The position numbers and the translations under genes were made by a program. From Lachnospiraceae bacterium (GTDB lineage Bacteria > Bacillota > Clostridia > Lachnospirales > Lachnospiraceae), in contig JAFOIS010000231.1 in assembly GCA_017420605.1 (NCBI GenBank), forward strand, positions 1-6,400: a stretch of 6,400 nucleotides of DNA. The letters are read 5' to 3'. Positions 1 through 5,800 of this stretch are shown here, one piece after another. Numbering within the stretch: the first letter of the stretch is position 1; every line of letters begins with the position of its first letter. The notes beneath the pieces were generated by a model. The model was given only the letters and a program-made list of their open reading frames with translations, did not search any database and was not told the DNA's origin.

Positions 1-2321
1 CCGACTGGCTGGAGATCACGAACAACGGAGAGGCCGACGTCTCCCTGAAGGATTATTATGTATCGGACGACGCGGACGAACCGCTTCTCTTCGCCCTGCC
101 GGACCGTATCCTGAAGCCGGGCGGGCAGATCCTGATCTATGCGGACGGGACCGCCGCGGAGGAGACCCAGGAGAGCAAGGCGGAGAAGAAAACGAAGCAG
201 AGCAAAGCGGATAAGGACGCCAGGGACAGTAAGTCGAAAGCGTCCGGCGAAGACGGGAGCGCGGAGGGACCCGGCGAGATCATCCATGCGCCTTTCAAAC
301 TGTCCAAAGACGGCGAGCGCCTTACGATCACGCACAAAGACGGCACGCAGATCGACGTCTTTTCCTACGCCGGTTCGAAAAAGGACTACGCCATCCTTGC
401 GGACGGGACGCTGACCGAATACGCAACGCCCGGATATCCGAACGACGACTTCGGCTATTATGAGTATCTGGAATCCCTGACCATGCCGGAGGGGCTTTGC
501 ATCACGGAGGTCGTCAACTCCAATGAAGGCAGTATCCTGCACGACGACTACGTGACCTCCGACTGGATCGAGCTCTATAACCACACCGGAAGCACGGTGG
601 ATCTTTCGGAGTATTATGTGAGCGACGATATGGACGAGCCCATGAAGGCGCAGCTTCCGGCGGTCACGCTGGGACCGGAAGAATACCAGGTCATTTTCTT
701 CGACGAAGCGGAGGAATGGTACAAGACCTATGTGACGGGCTATACCATCGGCAGCGAGGACCAGGTCTTTCTTTTCGATAAGAGCGGAAGTCTCGTCGAT
801 GCCGTGACCGTTCATCTCATCCCGAACAGCTGCTCCTACGGGCGGCTTGCCGACGGCAAATACGCGTATTTCCAGAATCCGACGCCCGGAAGGGGCAACG
901 GCGCAGCCGGTCTTACGATGATCGCGAAGACGCCGGAAACGTCTGTTGCCCAGGGTGTCTATGAGAGCGCGGGCGCGCTCTCGGTCGAACTGTCCGGGGA
1001 AGGACAGATCTTCTACACCCTGGACGGCAGTACGCCGGACATAACTTCCCGGCTCTACGAAGCGCCGATCGAGATCGCAAGGACGAGCGTGATCCGTGCG
1101 GTCAGCGTAACGCCGGGCAAGATGACGAGCCGCGTTATGACGGCCAGTTACATCATGAACGAGGGGCATGTGCTGCCGGTACTTTCGCTTGTGACGGACG
1201 AAGAAAACTTCTACGACGACGAGATCGGCATCTACGTCACGGGCAACTACGACAATTACCAGCAGAAATGGGAACGTCCGTGCAGTCTCACCTTCTTCGC
1301 GGACGGCGGGACCGTATTCTCCGAAGACTGCGGCGTGCAGCTGATGGGCGAGGGCAGCCGCGAATGCGAGAAAAAGTCGCTCCGCATCAATTTCAAGGCG
1401 GGCTATGGAAAATCGAAGCTGGAAGCGGACGTATTCGGCAACGGCATCACGAAACATAAGTCGATCGCCATCCGCGCCGGCGAGGATATGCCGTACGCGA
1501 TCATCCGCAACGACGCTTTCCTGAAGCTTGCGAAACCGACCAACGCGCTGACCCAGGATACCCGCTGGTGCGTTCTGTACCTGAACGGCTCCTACTTCGG
1601 TCTCTATACGCTTTCGGAGCGCTTCTCCAGCTACTGGTACGAGCAGCATTACGGCGTTCCGGAAGAGAATATGGAGATCGAGAAAGCGCCGGTCTTCGAG
1701 GACGATACGCACTTCAAGGATCTTCTGGCATACGCGGAAGAAAACGACATGACGGATCCGGAAGCGTACGCGTACCTTTCCGGGCAGGTCGACGAAGACA
1801 GCCTCATCGACTGGATCGTGCTGGAAGCCTACTCCCACAACATGGATATCAGCGGCAACGTGCGCTACGTCTATTCGCTTGACGGTACGGTGCCGATGAA
1901 ATACGCGTTCTTCGATCTGGACTGGGCGTTCGAGGGCAGCGGCGACAACTTCGAAGTCATGACGCTCGACCGCCAGTGGAACAAGATCTACAATGCGCTG
2001 ATGGAGAATGAAGAATTCCGCGCGCGCTTCATCCGCCGTATGGGCGAGCTTCTGGGCGGGCCGCTGCGGAAAGAGCGCATGGCGCAGATCATCGCGGAGG
2101 AGGCCGACATCATCCGGCCCGAAGTGCCGCGGGAGCGGTCGCTCTGGAATCTGGGCGGCGAAAAGTTCGTGCAGGACTGGGAAGAGGAGATCGACTATCT
2201 GCAGAACTATCTGGAGCGGGTGGACGTTGCGGAGGATATGATCGAAAGCTTCCGTATCGAATACGGTCTGAGCGAAGAGGAAGAGGCCACGCTGCGGGAA
2301 GCAATGGCGAACGCCTCGTGA
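1..2321 (+). CDS. CotH-kinase family protein with tandem lamin-tail domains, 5' truncated by window edge
   Basis: The frame is open from the first complete codon at position 3 to TGA at 2319-2321 (772 residues visible). The ATG at 483 lies inside a continuous domain string and is not the true start, so any signal peptide is off-window. Domains in order: lamin-tail domain 1 (3 to about 460, with a charged insert at 150-278); lamin-tail domain 2 (about 495-905), repeating the DW-E...YYVSDD-DEP pattern; a chitobiase C-terminal-like beta-sandwich (about 948-1157; YTLDGSTP at 1014-1037); and a CotH domain (about 1170-2240). CotH-like motifs are KKSLRINFK (1371-1397), IRND (1503-1514), GLYTLSERF (1599-1625), HNMD with a later Asn (1836-1859) and FFDLDWAF (1908-1931), whose Asp-x-Asp is a plausible metal site. 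Bacillus CotH phosphorylates the spore-coat proteins CotB and CotG; homologues also occur in secreted and cellulosomal proteins. Kinase activity here is inferred. It is probably co-transcribed with the next gene. Confidence 0.88.
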   Translation, partial: DWLEITNNGEADVSLKDYYVSDDADEPLLFALPDRILKPGGQILIYADGTAAEETQESKAEKKTKQSKADKDARDSKSKASGEDGSAEGPGEIIHAPFKLSKDGERLTITHKDGTQIDVFSYAGSKKDYAILADGTLTEYATPGYPNDDFGYYEYLESLTMPEGLCITEVVNSNEGSILHDDYVTSDWIELYNHTGSTVDLSEYYVSDDMDEPMKAQLPAVTLGPEEYQVIFFDEAEEWYKTYVTGYTIGSEDQVFLFDKSGSLVDAVTVHLIPNSCSYGRLADGKYAYFQNPTPGRGNGAAGLTMIAKTPETSVAQGVYESAGALSVELSGEGQIFYTLDGSTPDITSRLYEAPIEIARTSVIRAVSVTPGKMTSRVMTASYIMNEGHVLPVLSLVTDEENFYDDEIGIYVTGNYDNYQQKWERPCSLTFFADGGTVFSEDCGVQLMGEGSRECEKKSLRINFKAGYGKSKLEADVFGNGITKHKSIAIRAGEDMPYAIIRNDAFLKLAKPTNALTQDTRWCVLYLNGSYFGLYTLSERFSSYWYEQHYGVPEENMEIEKAPVFEDDTHFKDLLAYAEENDMTDPEAYAYLSGQVDEDSLIDWIVLEAYSHNMDISGNVRYVYSLDGTVPMKYAFFDLDWAFEGSGDNFEVMTLDRQWNKIYNALMENEEFRARFIRRMGELLGGPLRKERMAQIIAEEADIIRPEVPRERSLWNLGGEKFVQDWEEEIDYLQNYLERVDVAEDMIESFRIEYGLSEEEEATLREAMANAS

Positions 2322-2354
2322 CGCAGTGACAATCTGGATATACAGGAATCAGAC

Positions 2355-3815
2355 ATGAAAAAACTTTGTTTATTGCTAATGCTCGTATTGCTTCTTACTT
2401 CCTGCGGTACCGCGCAGGGAGGGCAGGGAGCGGACGCCTCCTCCGGCAGCGGGAAGAAGGACCAGGCTTCGGAAAGCGCAGAAGCGGGGACGGCCTCTCC
2501 GGCTTCACTCGTTGATCCGGCGTCGCTTTCGCCGGAGGCCGGGATCTTTTCCAAAAAGGATCTGAAAAGCGATTATGACGCCTCGTCCGCCGGAAAGATC
2601 ACCTGGGATGAAAACGCGCAGACCGCCGGCGGCGGAATGACCGCGGAGGGCGGGCGCGTCCTGATCACAGAGGAAGGAACGTATATTCTTTCCGGATCGT
2701 CCGGGAACGGGCAGGTCATCGTGGAGATCGATAAGGAATCAAAGGTCCAGCTCGTGCTTGCGGGCGTGACGCTGAAGAATCCGGCAGGTCCCTGCATCCT
2801 CGTGCGCTCCGCCGACAAGGTCATCGTGACGCTTGCGCCGGGCAGCACGAACGTTCTTTCCGACGGCGGCGCGGCCTATGCGGAAGACGAGAAGGTGAGC
2901 GGCGTCGACGCGGTCATCTATGCCGCGGACGATCTGGCCATCAACGGCAAGGGCTCCCTTTCCGTAAAGGCAGGGTATAAACACGGGATCTTCACGAAAA
3001 ACGACCTGACGATCACCGGCGGGACGATCGACGTCACTGCGGCGGACCGGGGCCTTACGGGGAAAGACAGCATCAAGATCCGCGAGGCGGAGATCACCGT
3101 GAACGCGGGGGACGACGCCCTGCAGACTTCGCGTCTTACCAAGGCGGGAAAGGGCTTTGTGTATATCGAAAGCGGAGATCTTACGCTCACGTCCGGCGAT
3201 GATGCGATCCATGCGGCTTCCGCGCTCGTTATCGCGGGCGGGACGGTCGACATCCCGAAATGCAAGGAAGGACTGGAAGGCGCCGTCATAGAGATCCGCG
3301 CCGGCGAGGTCCGGATCAAAGCGACGGACGACGGGATCAACGCGTCCTATGAAACGGCGGACGGGGAGTCGGATAAAGTGCAGGCGGATACGTACATCGG
3401 GATCCTCGGCGGCACAGTCAGCGTGGACGCGAACGGCGACGGCATCGACGCGAACGGCAGCATCCGCTTTGCCGGCGGTTCCGTGAAGGTGGAGGGGTCT
3501 GTGAACGACAAGTTCGACGCACTCGATCCCGGAACGGAAATGACGGCGGACGGCGGTACGGTCCTTGCGTTCAGCGCGAAGGCGCCGGAGATCCCGTTTA
3601 AGGACGGCCAGACACAGCCGTTCCTATCCGAGACGATGGACCAGGCTGTTCCGGCCGGTACGGTCGTGACGGTCGAGGATGCATCCGGTGCGGTGCTGAT
3701 CTCCCATACGGCGCAGAAGGAATTCCGTCATATCGTTTTCTCCGCGCCGGAGCTTGCGCCGGGGACCTATACGATACGGGCCGGGAATGCGGAAAAGACC
3801 GTGCGGATCGGGTAA
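2355..3815 (+). CDS. Cthe_2159-like carbohydrate-binding lipoprotein
   Basis: This 486-residue protein starts 33 bases after the CotH-family stop, with AGGAA at 2344-2348 six bases before the ATG. The N-terminus is a lipoprotein signal: MKK, a leucine-rich core and lipobox LTSC with Cys17, so it should be anchored to the outer face of the membrane. A low-complexity Gly/Ser/Ala/Glu linker covers about residues 18-60. The rest is a repetitive beta-helix typical of the Cthe_2159 family (DUF4353), with ITGGTIDV, IESGDLTLTSGDDAI and similar rungs. Acidic turns recur at D253-D254, D282-D283, D325-D326 and D362/D365. In the Clostridium thermocellum prototype such turns hold calcium, and that protein binds polygalacturonate. 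A short beta-rich tail (about residues 455-486, FRHIVFSAPELAPGTYTI) ends the protein. The first 20 or so codons are more AT-rich than the rest, as is common for signal peptides. The family call is from motif recognition; the ligand here is inferred. Confidence 0.85.
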   Translation: MKKLCLLLMLVLLLTSCGTAQGGQGADASSGSGKKDQASESAEAGTASPASLVDPASLSPEAGIFSKKDLKSDYDASSAGKITWDENAQTAGGGMTAEGGRVLITEEGTYILSGSSGNGQVIVEIDKESKVQLVLAGVTLKNPAGPCILVRSADKVIVTLAPGSTNVLSDGGAAYAEDEKVSGVDAVIYAADDLAINGKGSLSVKAGYKHGIFTKNDLTITGGTIDVTAADRGLTGKDSIKIREAEITVNAGDDALQTSRLTKAGKGFVYIESGDLTLTSGDDAIHAASALVIAGGTVDIPKCKEGLEGAVIEIRAGEVRIKATDDGINASYETADGESDKVQADTYIGILGGTVSVDANGDGIDANGSIRFAGGSVKVEGSVNDKFDALDPGTEMTADGGTVLAFSAKAPEIPFKDGQTQPFLSETMDQAVPAGTVVTVEDASGAVLISHTAQKEFRHIVFSAPELAPGTYTIRAGNAEKTVRIG

Positions 3816-3845
3816 CACGGCGGATGCCGGTGTTTCCGAAGACGC

Positions 3846-4037
3846 ATCAGAAACGAGGTGATCGACGGCCGGGATGGACGCCGGTCGACCATGGTGATCT
3901 CACAGCTTCCGGTCGCGACATGGTTTGATCTCTTTGCGGAGAGCACCTATGCGGATGCCTGCCTTACCCGCCTTACTGACCGGCGGAATTCATACCGGCT
4001 GGAAATGAACGGAAAAGACATGAGGGAGCCATCGTAA
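3846..4037 (+). pseudogene. istB: 3' remnant of IS21-family istB (transposition helper ATPase)
   Basis: Reading codons from 3846 to the TAA at 4035-4037 gives NEVIDGRDGRRSTMVISQLP, then VATWFDLFAESTYADACLTR, then LEMNGKDMRE. This is the conserved C-terminal end of IstB, the AAA+ helper ATPase of IS21 elements (family pattern: RRSTIVTSQLPV-W---I-E-T-ADA-LDRL). Only about 60 of the usual roughly 250 residues remain. The Walker A and B parts of istB and all of istA are missing, so the element cannot move. The surviving stretch has no internal stop or frameshift, and by chance it lies in the same frame as the lipoprotein that ends 30 bases upstream. No start codon or ribosome binding site serves it. 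The sequence match is strong; the deletion history is inferred. Confidence 0.85.
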
Positions 4038-4054
4038 CTGTATAAAAGCAGGTA

Positions 4055-4142
4055 GCGGCGCTTCACGCCGTTTCAAGCGGAACGGCCACTCCGCCGGCGC
4101 GGAATGGCCGCCCCGTTCTTGCGGAATTTGCATCCAGACAAA
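4055..4142 (+). repeat. Four 22-bp-phased repeats, probable IS21 right end
   Basis: GCGG recurs at 4055, 4077, 4099 and 4121, exactly 22 bases apart. The last three share GCGGAA, and the middle two agree at 13 of 16 bases (GCGGAAYGGCCRCYCC, 4077-4092 and 4099-4114). IS21-family ends are known to carry several internal repeats thought to bind the transposase. The position, starting 17 bases after the istB stop, fits. The exact outer edge cannot be fixed because the left end is gone; a CA-type end near 4132 or 4140 is possible. The segment can also fold: 4083-4094 pairs with 4099-4110, with one C/A mismatch and a CGGC loop. Confidence 0.6.
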
Positions 4143-4172
4143 TATCCTATACATTAAAGGAAGGAAAAGAAA

Positions 4173-5012
4173 ATGATTAATACGAAAAAGTTATCATCTC
4201 TAATTGCGATATTACTAACGATATCCATGATCTTCACTGCATGTGGCGGCAATGGGTCAAAGGCAGAGACATCTTCCAGTCATGAAACGTCTTCTGTACA
4301 GCAGGAAGAAAGCACTGAGGCCCCGCAGGAATCATCTTTAGATAAACAGGAGTCATCTGAACACCCCGCCGAATCAACTACATCGGATGAATCCGAACAA
4401 CCGGAAGCAGATAATAATGTGCAGACCGTAGAAATCACTATGGATAACTGGCAGGAGTATCTGGAAATCGTACCAATGGAGAACATGGCAGCCGCTCTCA
4501 TGGGCGGTGCGATAGCAGACCCTGCAACAACGGACTTTTTTGAGTATGAACTGGTTCTGAAAGAGGAATATGTAAAAGGTTATCTTGAACATGCCAACTA
4601 TACTCTCCCTGATCTGAACGGACAGTCATTGGGAGTTCCGGCAATCAGATCGTATATTGATGCAGGTGCCATATCTATCGATAAATTTGCAGATATCAGC
4701 TTCACCTACACCGTGGAATATCCTGACCCCATATCCGATCAAAGCCCGACAATTGAGAGCGGAACTGAAAATAACCGCAAATTGAATGACAGCGCTTTCG
4801 CACGTTACTTACTCGCATTATCGGGTGCCCTTGGTGAGTTTAATGACTCCTTCAAAGTATACGGTATGCCTCTCATCGGTATTGTGATTGGAAAAGACCA
4901 GGACATCTCATCCCTTGCGGAAAGCGGGAAAGGTATAGACGTTCTTACTAACAACGTTAAAGTGGAAATCAAATCCATTTCAGGTACGCTTCATATTTGG
5001 ACGGAAGAATAA
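4173..5012 (+). CDS. Putative lipoprotein, function unknown
   Basis: This 279-residue ORF has a strong ribosome binding site, AGGAAGG at 4158-4164, eight bases before the ATG, which fixes the start. The N-terminus is a lipoprotein signal: MINTKK, a hydrophobic core and lipobox FTAC with Cys24. Residues about 25-83 are a disordered Ser/Glu/Thr/Gln-rich spacer typical of surface lipoproteins that hold a domain away from the membrane. The remaining roughly 195 residues form an unrecognised domain. It begins with VEITMDNWQEYLEIV and continues with FEYELVLKEEY, a pattern I associate with small uncharacterised Clostridia lipoproteins. No catalytic motif is visible. The gene stands alone between the IS21 scar and a terminator at 5042-5074. 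It is clearly more AT-rich than the upstream operon (ATA, AAT and TCA codons are common), which suggests a separate origin. Being a lipoprotein gene is well supported; its role is unknown. Confidence 0.85.
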   Translation: MINTKKLSSLIAILLTISMIFTACGGNGSKAETSSSHETSSVQQEESTEAPQESSLDKQESSEHPAESTTSDESEQPEADNNVQTVEITMDNWQEYLEIVPMENMAAALMGGAIADPATTDFFEYELVLKEEYVKGYLEHANYTLPDLNGQSLGVPAIRSYIDAGAISIDKFADISFTYTVEYPDPISDQSPTIESGTENNRKLNDSAFARYLLALSGALGEFNDSFKVYGMPLIGIVIGKDQDISSLAESGKGIDVLTNNVKVEIKSISGTLHIWTEE

Positions 5013-5041
5013 TCGGGCAAAAGGGGGATCAGTCCTCTCTC

Positions 5042-5074
5042 AAACCGCCGTGTCATTTGAGTGCACGGCGGTTT
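5042..5074 (+). terminator. Intrinsic terminator-like hairpin after the 4173-5012 lipoprotein gene
   Basis: AAACCGCCGTG (5042-5052) pairs perfectly over 11 bp with CACGGCGGTTT (5064-5074) around an 11-base loop, 29 bases after the stop. The T-run is only the end of the stem (TTT) plus CTATAGTT. The leading AAA would also let it work, weakly, for leftward transcription arriving from the mobile-element side. Confidence 0.8.
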
Positions 5075-5162
5075 CTATAGTTGATATACTCTGACAGGTA
5101 TGTATGCGGAGAGTTTCATCTGGAATGTCCTTCCGCATTCGAACAGCCAACTTTTTGATCTG

Positions 5163-5188
5163 TTGACAGCCAACATATTAGCTGTCAA
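5163..5188. repeat. 8-bp inverted repeat with 10-bp spacer
   Basis: TTGACAGC (5163-5170) and GCTGTCAA (5181-5188) form a perfect inverted repeat around an AT-rich spacer. It lies 19 bases beyond the stop of the leftward VirB6-like fragment. It could be an operator-like dyad or an RNA hairpin. No T-run follows on either strand, so it is not a standard terminator. The TTGACA at each arm resembles a -35 box, but no -10 box sits at the right distance. Function is unknown. The surrounding 5075-5207 holds no gene I recognise. Confidence 0.5.
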
Positions 5189-5207
5189 AGGAGAGAATAC
5201 TGTCTCT

Positions 5208-5497
5208 TTACAGCCCCATCATCTCCTTCGCTACCCGGTCTGCCGTCTTGATCGCCGCCGCCAGGACAAACATATACACCATCAGGTCCGCAAAGTAATT
5301 CCATCCAGACAATCGCCGCATCTGTGATATTGTTTTCGGCTGTCGAAATAAAGGAAGAACTCCCGTATGCCGTATATACAGCACAGGCAAGTAAGATTAC
5401 CACTCCTTCCATGCAGACTCCGGCGAAGCTCTTCAGGAAGCTTTTTCCGATGTTCTGCGTCGGCTCTCCGACGAATGTCGCCAGCGGGATCGGGGAA
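5208..5497 (-). pseudogene. 3' fragment of a VirB6/TrbL-like conjugation gene, frameshifted
   Basis: Read leftward from about 5497, the frame gives SPIPLATFVGEPTQNIGKSF, then LKSFAGVCMEGVVILLACAV. This matches the C-terminal part of VirB6/TrbL-type membrane proteins of Clostridia conjugative elements (pattern: API-LATF-----NIG--FLK---AV---G). These polytopic proteins form the inner-membrane part of the type IV secretion channel. At about 5300-5307 the frame breaks. The continuing homology, WNYFADLMVYMFVLAAAIKT then ADRVAKEMMGL, is in the neighbouring frame and ends at TAA (5208-5210). The break coincides with a TGGATGGA tandem; dropping one TGGA restores IVWNYFADLM. The N-terminal two-thirds or so is missing, cut off where an integrase fragment begins on the other strand. 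It is non-functional. The family is identified from memory of the motifs. Confidence 0.75.
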
Positions 5498-5600
5498 TTA
5501 CTACGACAGCTACTGGACACCGGTAATGGAAAGCTTGGGCTTCGACCACAAGCCGCATGACACACGGCAAACTTGTATCTCGATGCTGGCAGATACAGGC
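5496..5600 (+). pseudogene. Internal fragment of a phage/ICE-type tyrosine integrase
   Basis: The rightward frame encodes NYYDSYWTPVMESLGFDHKP, then HDTRQTCISMLADTG. This is the catalytic-domain stretch around the HxxR box of tyrosine recombinases (usual form: PHDCRHTCISLLAEAGV). HDTR is at 5556-5567. The residue after the box is Gln where His is usual in this subgroup. Only about 35 of the roughly 350-400 residues remain. The distal catalytic His and the Tyr nucleophile are absent, and homology stops at about 5600, although the frame runs on to TAA at 5628-5630. It joins the VirB6-like fragment tail-to-tail in opposite orientation at about 5496. It is a relic of an integrative element. Confidence 0.75.
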
Positions 5601-5643
5601 AACCGAAATAACCGACATTTTTACGAGTAATTGTCTTTTCCAT
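5601..5643 (-). pseudogene. Truncated 5' end of an unrecognised leftward gene
   Basis: An ATG at 5641-5643 (minus strand) is preceded by AAAGGAGAT (complement of 5651-5659), about nine bases away, a good Clostridia ribosome binding site. About 14 codons (MEKTITRKNVGYFG) follow before the sequence becomes the antisense of the integrase fragment. The frame then happens to stay open through that fragment and into the first VirB6-like frame, down to 5185, making a 152-residue chimeric ORF. I do not recognise the N-terminal peptide. The strong start signal suggests a real gene whose body was replaced by recombination; translation of the chimera is possible but unlikely to be meaningful. Confidence 0.4.
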
Positions 5644-5688
5644 TGTTTGAATCTCCTTTTGGTGTAAGAATTTGTTTTTTGGGGCGTG

Positions 5689-5710
5689 TGAAAAAACGAA
5701 AGTTTTTTCA
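5689..5710. repeat. Perfect 9-bp hairpin with GAAA loop, near the IS1182 end
   Basis: TGAAAAAAC (5689-5697) pairs with GTTTTTTCA (5702-5710) around GAAA. Outer bases can extend the stem with GU and GC pairs (5684-5688 with 5711-5715). It lies 90 bases downstream of the transposase stop and 45 bases upstream of the truncated leftward gene. It could act as a terminator for the transposase, or mark the insertion sequence edge. The second IS end is outside the window, so the terminal repeat cannot be identified. The rest of 5711-5800 shows no gene. Confidence 0.45.
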
Positions 5711-5800
5711 TGCGTCCTTTTTACTTTGGGGAAGACACTCCCATTTCAACTGAAAAAGAGTATAATACCCCCTACCCCATAAGATAACGACTTTGATTTC

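Noticed and set aside
139..414. Arg-rich 91-residue open frame
   Set aside because: It lies wholly inside the CotH-family gene in another frame and its Arg/Pro/Ser makeup is what a GC-rich gene gives when read out of frame.
2739..3340. Long leftward open frames of 157 and 140 residues
   Set aside because: Antisense shadows of the GC-rich beta-helix repeats; no ribosome binding site or recognisable domain.
3814..3834. Hairpin AACACGGC...GCCgGTGTT as terminator of the two-gene operon
   Set aside because: It has a bulge, overlaps the stop codon and has no T-run, so support is too weak.
4055..4142. The phased repeats as a CRISPR array
   Set aside because: Conserved cores are only 4-16 bases with no separate unique spacers and no cas gene.
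4128..4155. Hybrid promoter TTGCAT...TACATT from the IS21 end driving the lipoprotein
   Set aside because: The spacing (16 bases) is acceptable, but the start of transcription would fall in the ribosome binding site, leaving almost no leader.
5100..5327. Rightward 75-residue open frame starting MYAESFIWNV
   Set aside because: No ribosome binding site, no recognised family, and its second half is antisense to the VirB6-like fragment.
5761..5766. TATAAT as a rightward -10 box
   Set aside because: No -35 box at 16-18 bases and no gene to the right on the plus strand.
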